Source of the DNA: Flavobacteriaceae bacterium
Lineage (GTDB): Bacteria > Bacteroidota > Bacteroidia > Flavobacteriales > Flavobacteriaceae
DNA length: 64,000 nucleotides
Reading direction: 5' to 3'
NCBI GenBank assembly: GCA_947451525.1
Contig: CANFZM010000002.1
Coordinates: 1-64,000 of the forward strand
This document shows positions 19,740-27,998 of this stretch, piece by piece. The translations under genes were made by a program, and so were the position numbers. The notes under the pieces are model-generated. The model saw nothing but the letters and a program-made list of their open reading frames with translations. It was not told the origin of the DNA and searched no databases. The stretch's first letter is position 1; each line of letters opens with the position of its first letter.

Positions 19740-20101
19740 TGACTCCAAAAGAACTAGTTTTAGATTTTTATAAAAATGATGTGATTTTAAATCAATCGGA
19801 AGTAAATGAATTTTTGCATCCCGATTTAATCATTGAATGGAACAGCAGTAAAGGTTTCGTTCAAATGGATAGAAACGATGTTTTAAATCTAACATTAGAA
19901 TTAAAAAAAGCATATACACGTTCCAAAATGCGAATAACCCATGTAATTGAAGAAGGTGCTATGGTATCTATTCGTTATTCCCATTTTGTAAAGACATTTG
20001 AAAACCCAAGAGAGGAAATGCTTTTGGCACATTTTTTTGTAATTTGGGAAGTCAAAGACAATAAATTGTACCGTGGATACCAAATGAGTCAATTCAATTA
20101 A
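19739..20101 (+). CDS. NTF2-like/SnoaL-like fold protein
   Basis: 120 aa; FYKNDVILNQSEVNEFLHPDLIIEWNSSKGF... NTF2-like pattern; start overlaps the stop of the upstream gene. Confidence 0.7.
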   Translation: MTPKELVLDFYKNDVILNQSEVNEFLHPDLIIEWNSSKGFVQMDRNDVLNLTLELKKAYTRSKMRITHVIEEGAMVSIRYSHFVKTFENPREEMLLAHFFVIWEVKDNKLYRGYQMSQFN

Positions 20102-20220
20102 AAACATATATAGAAATTTAGCAAGATTTAGTTAAAAAACTAATTACTAATGGCTAATTACTAATTACTATTTTATACTTTTGCAACACAAAAAATTAAA
20201 CACAATATAATATACATATC

Positions 20221-21093
20221 ATGAGCGTTTTAGTTAATAAAGATTCAAAAATAATAGTTCAAGGATTTACTGGAAGCGAAGGAACTTTCCACGCACAGCA
20301 AATGATTGAATACGGAACTAACGTAGTAGGTGGTGTAACACCAGGAAAAGGTGGTTCAACTCACCTTGATCGTCCTGTTTTTAACACCGTTAAAGATGCT
20401 GTTGAAAAAGCAGGTGCCGATACTACTATCATTTTTGTACCACCAGCTTTTGCTGCAGATGCAATTATGGAAGCTGCCGATGCAGGTATTAAAGTAATCA
20501 TCTGTATTACAGAAGGTATTCCAGTTGCCGATATGATTAAAGCATATGCTTATATTAAAGATAGAGAATGTAGATTAATAGGTCCTAACTGCCCGGGAGT
20601 GATTACTCCAGGAGAAGCAAAAGTTGGTATTATGCCAGGTTTTGTTTTCGAAAAAGGAACTGTTGGAATTGTTTCTAAATCAGGAACATTAACTTATGAA
20701 GCTGCAGACCAAGTAGTAAAACAAGGTTTAGGAATTACTACAGCAATCGGTATTGGTGGAGATCCAATTATTGGAACTACTACAAAAGAAGCTGTAGAAT
20801 TGTTAATGAACGATCCAGAAACTAATTGTATCGTTATGATTGGAGAAATTGGTGGTCAACTAGAAGCAGATGCTGCTAAATGGATTAAAGCCGATGGTAA
20901 CCGTAAACCAGTTATTGGATTTATTGCTGGTGAAACTGCTCCTAAAGGTCGTACAATGGGTCATGCTGGTGCGATTGTTGGTGGTGCTGATGATACTGCA
21001 GAAGCTAAAAAACGTATCATGAGAGAATGTGGTATTCACGTAGTGGATTCACCTGCTGAAATTGGTAAAAAAGTAAAAGAAGTTTTAGGATAG
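20221..21093 (+). CDS. sucD: Succinate-CoA ligase subunit alpha
   Basis: [65 protein letters not shown]. Confidence 0.97.
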   Translation: MSVLVNKDSKIIVQGFTGSEGTFHAQQMIEYGTNVVGGVTPGKGGSTHLDRPVFNTVKDAVEKAGADTTIIFVPPAFAADAIMEAADAGIKVIICITEGIPVADMIKAYAYIKDRECRLIGPNCPGVITPGEAKVGIMPGFVFEKGTVGIVSKSGTLTYEAADQVVKQGLGITTAIGIGGDPIIGTTTKEAVELLMNDPETNCIVMIGEIGGQLEADAAKWIKADGNRKPVIGFIAGETAPKGRTMGHAGAIVGGADDTAEAKKRIMRECGIHVVDSPAEIGKKVKEVLG

Positions 21094-21119
21094 TTAAATG
21101 TCCATTCAAATATAAAGAA

Positions 21120-21148
21120 GCTCTACTGTTAAGTAGGGCTTTTTTTTG
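21120..21148 (+). terminator. sucD terminator, copy 1
   Basis: gctctactgttaagtagggctttttttt. Confidence 0.85.
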
Positions 21149-21206
21149 TGTTAATTTTTAAAAATCTAAAACTATTTTTTTTATTTTTGTTTTAAATTAT
21201 ACTACC

Positions 21207-21470
21207 ATGATCAATATAACTAGTATAGAAATGTATAACATACTCAAAATAAAGCTTGGCGAAAAAGAAGCAAAAGCTCTTACAGAGTATGTGGAAAGTC
21301 ATGTGGAAAAATCTTTTGAAAAAGAAATAGATAGACTGGCTACCAAAGAAGATTTGCTTGCATTGCGAGTAGAATTAAAAGATCAAAAAGCAGAAATAAT
21401 AAAATGGATGTTTATTTTTTGGATCGGACAAGTAGCGGTTACTTTGGCTATTGTATTTTTCAGAAAATAA
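21207..21470 (+). CDS. Small coiled-coil protein with C-terminal TM helix (DUF1640/CCDC90-like)
   Basis: 87 aa: LATKEDLLALRVELKDQKAEIIKWMFIFWIGQVAVTLAIVFFRK; TATTTTTG promoter-like box at 21182-21189. Confidence 0.65.
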   Translation: MINITSIEMYNILKIKLGEKEAKALTEYVESHVEKSFEKEIDRLATKEDLLALRVELKDQKAEIIKWMFIFWIGQVAVTLAIVFFRK

Positions 21471-21496
21471 ATATTAAAAAGTAAAATATTTTTGAA

Positions 21497-21523
21497 GCTC
21501 TACTGTTAAGTAGGGCTTTTTTT
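21497..21523 (+). terminator. sucD-type terminator, copy 2
   Basis: gctctactgttaagtagggcttttttt. Confidence 0.85.
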
Positions 21524-21651
21524 GTGTAAAATTATGAATTTAATATTTTAAAAATCATGGAGTGAGAAATTCACAAAAATTTGCAAATAAACGAGTTATA
21601 CAAATACTATATTGATTTAATGAAATAAATTTGTGTTATAAAATTTGAATT

Positions 21652-22623
21652 ATGGATAACGTTTATATAAAAGGAACAGGATCTTATGCTCCAGAAAATG
21701 TGGTTAAAAACGATTTTTTTGACGCAATTGGTTCTTCCGATGAATGGATATACTCCAAACTAGGTATAAAAGAAAGAAGAATTTCTACTGGTGAAGTAAC
21801 AAGTGATTTGGCATACAAAGCAGGATTAAAAGCAATTGAAAATGCTAATTTAACTGTAGATGATATTGATTTAATTATTGTAGCCACAACTACTCCCGAT
21901 AGGCCAGCACCTTCCTGTGCTTGCTTTGTTCAAGACAAATTAAAGGCACACAAAGCCGTAGCATTTGATGTTTCGGCAGTTTGTTCGGGTGCGTTGTTTA
22001 GTATTGCAATTGGGGTACAGTTTGTAAAAACGGGCATGTACAAAAATGTTTTGGTTATTGGTGCCGATACCTTCTCGAGTATTATCGATTGGGAACGTCG
22101 GGATGCCGTTTTCTTCGGAGATGGAGCAGGAGCATTAGTGCTTTCGGCCACCAAAGAAGATAAAGGATTTATCGATTTTAATTTGCATTCGGATGGTGAA
22201 GGAAAAGAGCATTTTACGGTTCTTGCTGGTGGTTCTGAAAATCCTGCTACTGCACAAACGGTTGCCAATAAAATGCACTATTTTAAAATGAATGGCAAAG
22301 AAGTTTACGATACTGCTACCAAAGTAGTTCCTATAAGTATCAACGAAATCTTAGCAAAAAACAACTTGACTATTGATGCTGTCGATTTTATGTTGCCGCA
22401 CCAACCAAGCATTCGAATACTGAAAGAAATTGCCGAAAAAGTAAATCTTCCTTTTGAAAAAGTAAAAACCAATATGGATCGTTATGCCAATACATCCGGC
22501 GGTACGGTTCCAATAATATTGGATGAAGTGCACCGAAATAACGAATTCAATACTGGAGATATTCTACTCTTTGCTGCAGTAGGAGCAGGGTGGACTTGGG
22601 GAACCGCATTATACAAATGGTAA
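21652..22623 (+). CDS. fabH: Beta-ketoacyl-ACP synthase III
   Basis: Cys active site in FDVSAVCSGALFSI; HQPSIRIL; NTSGGTVPIILDE. Confidence 0.93.
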   Translation: MDNVYIKGTGSYAPENVVKNDFFDAIGSSDEWIYSKLGIKERRISTGEVTSDLAYKAGLKAIENANLTVDDIDLIIVATTTPDRPAPSCACFVQDKLKAHKAVAFDVSAVCSGALFSIAIGVQFVKTGMYKNVLVIGADTFSSIIDWERRDAVFFGDGAGALVLSATKEDKGFIDFNLHSDGEGKEHFTVLAGGSENPATAQTVANKMHYFKMNGKEVYDTATKVVPISINEILAKNNLTIDAVDFMLPHQPSIRILKEIAEKVNLPFEKVKTNMDRYANTSGGTVPIILDEVHRNNEFNTGDILLFAAVGAGWTWGTALYKW

Positions 22624-22653
22624 AATTAGTTTAACAAATAAAATTTAATTGCA

Positions 22654-23475
22654 ATGTTTACAAATAAAACTTTTTTGATTACAGGAATAGCCGACGAAAA
22701 TTCTTTAGCAATGTTCGTTGCCAAAAAAATTATTCAAAATGGCGGTAAGGTGGTTTGCACCGGACTTGGAGTAAGTGAATTCCACACCAATTTATCCGAA
22801 AAAGCAACCCAATTTTTGAATAATAACTTTGAAGATTTTAAACAATCCGTTCAAAAAGAATTAGGTACTGTTTCAACTGAAATTTTGGACGTTACTTTGG
22901 ATGCCAACATAGATTCTTTTGCCCAAAAATTAAAAGAGAAAAATATAAAATTAGATGGATTTTTACATGCTATTGCAATGGATAAAACCATTCGAAAAAA
23001 AGAAGTAAAACCATTATTGGAAGTTACTAAAGACGAGTTTTGTGACACTATGGAAGTTTCTGCATTTTCTCTTATCCGAATTGCACATTACTTATACAAG
23101 TACAATATTATACAACCGGGTTCTTCTATTTGTTCTTTAAGTTATATTGCTGCTGCAAAAGTTACGTTCCATCCGTATCGAAATATGAGTATTGCCAAAG
23201 CGGCTTTAGAGCGCATCACTATTGAATTGGCTGATGAATTAGGACGTAAAAATGGTACTCGTGTAAATGCCATTCGATTTTCTCCATATATGGGAAGCAA
23301 GGCTGGAACTGCAACATTAAATCAAGAAGATTTTGATACTGCCAATAAATTAAGCCCTTTAGGCAATGCAACTCCCGAAGATTTAGCCAATGAAGTAATT
23401 CATTTATTCCGACCTAACGGAAGAATTACTGGAGAAATTCGACATGTAGATGGTGGATATAATATTATGGGATAA
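22654..23475 (+). CDS. fabI: Enoyl-ACP reductase (NADH), FabI-like SDR
   Basis: TFLITGIADENSLAMFVAKKI; SLSYIAAAKVTFHPYRNMSIAKAALERI. Confidence 0.9.
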   Translation: MFTNKTFLITGIADENSLAMFVAKKIIQNGGKVVCTGLGVSEFHTNLSEKATQFLNNNFEDFKQSVQKELGTVSTEILDVTLDANIDSFAQKLKEKNIKLDGFLHAIAMDKTIRKKEVKPLLEVTKDEFCDTMEVSAFSLIRIAHYLYKYNIIQPGSSICSLSYIAAAKVTFHPYRNMSIAKAALERITIELADELGRKNGTRVNAIRFSPYMGSKAGTATLNQEDFDTANKLSPLGNATPEDLANEVIHLFRPNGRITGEIRHVDGGYNIMG

Positions 23476-23531
23476 AATAATTTAAACTACAAATTCGCAA
23501 ATTATATCAATAAATAGTATTTGCGAATTTG

Positions 23532-23729
23532 TAATTATTAACCCGTTGGGTGTAATTAGATTTAATTATATAAAACTACAAATACAGATCAGTTATAAGT
23601 TTTTTTTGTCATTTCGAGGAACGAGAAATCACATTTCGTGTATTTATTATGTGATTCCTCCTTTGTCGGAATGACAAAACAATAATTTTTTCAATTTTTA
23701 AGCAATTGCACCCAACGAGTTAATTATTA
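23532..23729. repeat. MITE-like nested inverted-repeat element
   Basis: Outer arms taattattaacccgttgggtgtaatt (23532-23557) / aattgcacccaacgagttaattatta (23704-23729); inner arms tgtcatttcgaggaacgagaaatcacat (23607-23634) / atgtgattcctcctttgtcggaatgaca (23649-23676). Confidence 0.75.
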
Positions 23730-23740
23730 TTATTTAGGTA

Positions 23741-24931
23741 CTAATTAAGAAATGGATTGGACCATTTAGCATCTGTATAAACAGCAGTTCCAGATAATGT
23801 TTTGATGAATGCAATAACCGAATTTACTTCCGTAGAGGTTAAATGCAATTGTTGTCCTATTCCTGTTGGATTTAGTTTTTGATCCAAATTCGTATTTCCA
23901 GGAGCAACTGTAATCGTTCCATAATGACCAATAACTTGTTGTAAAGTACTGAAAACTCCTGTATGCATCATAGGTCCATTTAAGGTTCCATTAGGTTTTA
24001 CAAGATTTCGTAAGGATGGAGCTCTGGTAACAGTAAGATCAATTCCTGTACCACTTATAGTTCCAATTACTCCATTGTTATGGGAATTTATAGAAATGTC
24101 AAACTCAGGTGCTTTATGACATTGTGCACAACCCAATCCTCCTGAAATTCGGTTTCCGGTAGTATCAAAAACAGGTGTTGTTAAAAATAAATTTTTACCA
24201 TCATTTTCTTCATTTGTAAAATTAGGAAAAATAGCACTATCAGTTGCAACTTGACTTCTACCAGCATCGTATTTAGAATCAAAGGATTGAATGCTTTTTA
24301 TAAATTGAGCCAATGCCAATTGCATTTTACTTTCGGTGATTTCTTCAGTACCATAAACAAATTTAAATAACTCTTTATAATATCCAATGGCACTTAATTT
24401 TGTTACTAAATCAGTAATACTTAAATCTCCATTAAGGCTGCTATAGCCCATTTCATCATGATTTTTTATTGGCATGGTGGTTTGCATTTCTAAAGAAGTA
24501 GCTCTTTCATCCCAAAAGAATTTAAATTCAGAAGCAAAACGAGTATTAATAAGTCGCATTGAATGTCTTGCAGTGGTTCCGTTTGCTCCAATACTTGCTA
24601 CTGCAACATCACTAAAAGCATTAGCTTGTTGGTGACAAGAAGAACATGAAATTGTATTATTGAACGATAAATTTTTATCATAAAATAAAACTCTTCCTAA
24701 TGTTGCACCTTTATTTGTAATAGAATTACCTAGAGTTGTATTATCTTTAGTAATATACGATGGCACAGTTTGCCCTGCATAATCAATTAGATTATCTAAA
24801 TCTATGGTAGTACCAAAAGCGGCTTTTACATTTGGATAATTACTAATAGCTTGATAGTTATCTTCCGATTTACTACATGAAAAAATTAACGTACTGATTA
24901 GCAGTAAACTAAAAACTCTAATTGATTTCAT
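23741..24931 (-). CDS. Di-haem cytochrome-c peroxidase family lipoprotein (MauG/CcpA-like)
   Basis: Two CXXCH motifs (CSSCHQQANAFSD and CAQCHKAPEF); lipobox LIFSCSK. Confidence 0.92.
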   Translation of the reverse strand: MKSIRVFSLLLISTLIFSCSKSEDNYQAISNYPNVKAAFGTTIDLDNLIDYAGQTVPSYITKDNTTLGNSITNKGATLGRVLFYDKNLSFNNTISCSSCHQQANAFSDVAVASIGANGTTARHSMRLINTRFASEFKFFWDERATSLEMQTTMPIKNHDEMGYSSLNGDLSITDLVTKLSAIGYYKELFKFVYGTEEITESKMQLALAQFIKSIQSFDSKYDAGRSQVATDSAIFPNFTNEENDGKNLFLTTPVFDTTGNRISGGLGCAQCHKAPEFDISINSHNNGVIGTISGTGIDLTVTRAPSLRNLVKPNGTLNGPMMHTGVFSTLQQVIGHYGTITVAPGNTNLDQKLNPTGIGQQLHLTSTEVNSVIAFIKTLSGTAVYTDAKWSNPFLN

Positions 24932-25169
24932 AAATAATTATTTGTTCGTAAATATAATAAAAGAAATTATATTTCATATTTATTAGGTAGTTTCCAATGC
25001 AAAAAAGATTGATTCTTAATTGTTTATCCAAACCTATATCCAATTAGTATTTCTATTCAATTGTAAGTAACTTTATTATTAGCATAAAATTAGCGGAATT
25101 CAAGCTTATTAACTTAAATTGTATTTCTTATATTTGCAAAGCAATAAACAAATAAATACTATTATAGAT

Positions 25170-25916
25170 ATGAAATTATTGGAAGGAAAAGTAGCGATTA
25201 TAACTGGAGCAAGTCGCGGAATTGGAAGTGGAATTGCAAAAGTATTTGCACAACACGGTGCCAACGTAGCGTTTACTTATAGTGCTTCTGCAGAATCTGC
25301 TTTGGTTTTAGAAAATGAGCTAAATGCTTTAGGAATTAAAGCAAAAGGATATAAATCGAATGCTGCTGATTTTAATGAAGCGCAAAAATTGGTTGACGAT
25401 GTAATGGCCGATTTTGGTACTGTAGACGTTTTGATTAACAATGCCGGAATTACCAAAGATAATTTACTTATGAGAATGAGTGAAGAAGATTTTGATAAAG
25501 TAATTGAAATCAACTTGAAGTCGGTATTTAATATGACTAAAGCGGTACAAAAAATCATGCTTAAAAACCGTAAAGGTTCTATAGTAAATATGAGTAGTGT
25601 AGTAGGAGTGAAGGGTAATGCCGGACAATCTAACTATGCAGCTTCCAAAGCTGGAATGATTGGTTTTACCAAATCTATTGCTTTAGAATTAGGTTCAAGA
25701 AATATTCGTTGTAATGCTATTGCACCTGGATTTATTGAAACCGAAATGACTGCCAAATTAAACGAAGATGTGGTGCAAGGTTGGAGAGATTCTATTCCAT
25801 TAAAACGCGGTGGAACTCCCGAAGACGTTGCTAATGCTTGTCTTTTCTTTGCTTCCGATATGAGTGCTTATGTTTCTGGGCAAGTTATGAACGTTTGCGG
25901 AGGAATGCTTACCTAA
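25170..25916 (+). CDS. fabG: 3-oxoacyl-ACP reductase
   Basis: MKLLEGKVAIITGASRGIGSGIA; NNAGITKDNLLMRMSEEDFDKVIEINLKSVFN; YAASKAGMIGFTKS. Confidence 0.95.
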   Translation: MKLLEGKVAIITGASRGIGSGIAKVFAQHGANVAFTYSASAESALVLENELNALGIKAKGYKSNAADFNEAQKLVDDVMADFGTVDVLINNAGITKDNLLMRMSEEDFDKVIEINLKSVFNMTKAVQKIMLKNRKGSIVNMSSVVGVKGNAGQSNYAASKAGMIGFTKSIALELGSRNIRCNAIAPGFIETEMTAKLNEDVVQGWRDSIPLKRGGTPEDVANACLFFASDMSAYVSGQVMNVCGGMLT

Positions 25917-25960
25917 TATTGAGTTTTAAGCATTAAAGAATTATTATTTAGATACTACAC

Positions 25961-27988
25961 ATGAACAATTCCACTATAGTTTTACTACTTCTATCCGTTG
26001 TAATAGCAGGTGGTTTGTCTTATTTTCAATATTTCTTCAAAGCCAAAAGCAGGTCGAATACGACTAAACTTTTGGCTTTTTTACGTTTTCTAACTATTTT
26101 CGGATTGTTATTGTTATTGATAAACCCAATTGTAAGCCGAAGCACTTTTGAAACTATAAAAACCCCTTTGCCAATTGTGGTAGATAATTCGAGTTCCATT
26201 ATAGATTTAAAAGCGACTCAAGTTGCACAAGAAGTTTATGAAAAACTAAATTCCAATTCCGATTTAAAGAATAAGTTTGATGTACAAACCTACCGTTTTG
26301 ACTCCGAATTTCAATCGGCGGAAGCCTTTGATTTTAAAGGTAAACAAACCAATTTGGATGCTGTAGCAGAAAATTTAAAAAGCATTTATAAAAATCGTTC
26401 CTTTCCAACGGTATTAATTTCCGATGGAAACCAAACCACAGGTTCGGATTATGTTTTTAGTTTTGATGCTGCTAATAAAGTCTATCCTTTAGTAGTAGGA
26501 GATACCACTACTTATTTGGATTTGAAAATCAATACCATTAACGTTAATAAGTATGCCTTCCATAAGAATAAATTTCCTGTAGAAGTATTTTTACAATACG
26601 CAGGAACTAAATCGGTAACGGCTAAATTTTCAATTACCCAAGGAAACGAAGTGCTTACAACTCAAAGTGTTTCCTTTTCTCCATCTAAAAAATCGGAAGT
26701 AATAAATGTATTATTACCTGCAGATAAATCGGGATTGCAAATTTATAATGCTAAAATTTCTTCTTCGGAAACAGAAAAAAACACCTATAATAATTCTAAG
26801 AAATTTGCTGTAGAAGTTATCGATCAAAAATCGGAAATCGCTTTAATATCAGCAATTAATCATCCCGATTTAGGTGCTTTAAAACGCGCCATTGAAACTA
26901 ATGCACAACGAAAGGTAACCATACTTAAACCAAATCAAGTCAATAGTTTAAATAATTACAATGTTTTAATTTTATACCAACCAACTGCCGAATTCAAGTC
27001 GGTATTGGAAGCCAATAAAAATCTTAAAATAAATACCTTTATCCTTACAGGAAATAAAACTGATTTTGGATTCTTAAACCAACAACAAGCAGACTTTGAA
27101 TTTAAAATGTCTTCCCAAAAAGAAGATTATTTATCCAATTTCAATACTGATTTTAATGTGTTTGCCACCGAAAATATTGGTTTTGAAAATTTCCCACCTT
27201 TAGAAAATCCTTATGGAACTATTTCTGCTAAGCCTAATGTTTCGGTATTGCTTACTTCTAGCATTAGAAATGTATCTACCAACGCCCCATTATTAGCATT
27301 TACAGATACTTCAGGTAAACGTAGTGCTTATTTATTTGGTGAAAATATCTGGAAATGGCGTGCCGAAAGTTTTATTAGTAAAAAATCTTTTGAAGCATTT
27401 GATGTTTTCATGGATAAAATCATTCAATTTTTGGCATCGAACGATTCTAAAAAATCGTTAATAGTAAACCACGAACGATTTTATAATTCGGGGGATGCTT
27501 TGGAGATAACAGCGCAATATTTCAATAAGAATTACGAATTGGATGAAAAAGCACGTTTAACAATAGCCGTTACCAATACCAAAACGAAGCAAGTTAAGAA
27601 ATACGATTTATTAAAAACTACCTCTAATTTTAAAGTAAACCTTGACGGATTGGCACCCGGAAGTTATTCTTTTTCGGTGAAAGAATTGAATTCTAATGCT
27701 AGTTATTCGAGTACTTTTGAAGTCATTGATTTTGATATTGAAAAACAATTTGTCAATCCAGATGTAGCAAAACTGAAACAATTGGCATCCCAAACCAAAG
27801 GTACCGTTTATGTTCCAAATCAAGTGGATGCACTTATAAAAGTATTGCTTGACAATGCCGATTATAAAGCGGTACAGAAAGCCGTAGTCCAAAAAACACC
27901 ATTAATCGATTGGTATTGGTTGCTAGTTCTTATTACTATAACACTGGCTAGCGAATGGTTTATTAGGAAATATAATGGGTTATTATAA
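25961..27988 (+). CDS. Large membrane protein with VWA-like N-terminal architecture, hypothetical
   Basis: N-terminal TM segments then PIVVDNSSSIIDL ... PTVLISDGNQTTGSDYVF (VWA-like) and a C-terminal TM segment. Confidence 0.7.
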   Translation: MNNSTIVLLLLSVVIAGGLSYFQYFFKAKSRSNTTKLLAFLRFLTIFGLLLLLINPIVSRSTFETIKTPLPIVVDNSSSIIDLKATQVAQEVYEKLNSNSDLKNKFDVQTYRFDSEFQSAEAFDFKGKQTNLDAVAENLKSIYKNRSFPTVLISDGNQTTGSDYVFSFDAANKVYPLVVGDTTTYLDLKINTINVNKYAFHKNKFPVEVFLQYAGTKSVTAKFSITQGNEVLTTQSVSFSPSKKSEVINVLLPADKSGLQIYNAKISSSETEKNTYNNSKKFAVEVIDQKSEIALISAINHPDLGALKRAIETNAQRKVTILKPNQVNSLNNYNVLILYQPTAEFKSVLEANKNLKINTFILTGNKTDFGFLNQQQADFEFKMSSQKEDYLSNFNTDFNVFATENIGFENFPPLENPYGTISAKPNVSVLLTSSIRNVSTNAPLLAFTDTSGKRSAYLFGENIWKWRAESFISKKSFEAFDVFMDKIIQFLASNDSKKSLIVNHERFYNSGDALEITAQYFNKNYELDEKARLTIAVTNTKTKQVKKYDLLKTTSNFKVNLDGLAPGSYSFSVKELNSNASYSSTFEVIDFDIEKQFVNPDVAKLKQLASQTKGTVYVPNQVDALIKVLLDNADYKAVQKAVVQKTPLIDWYWLLVLITITLASEWFIRKYNGLL

Positions 27989-27998
27989 TATTTATTTT

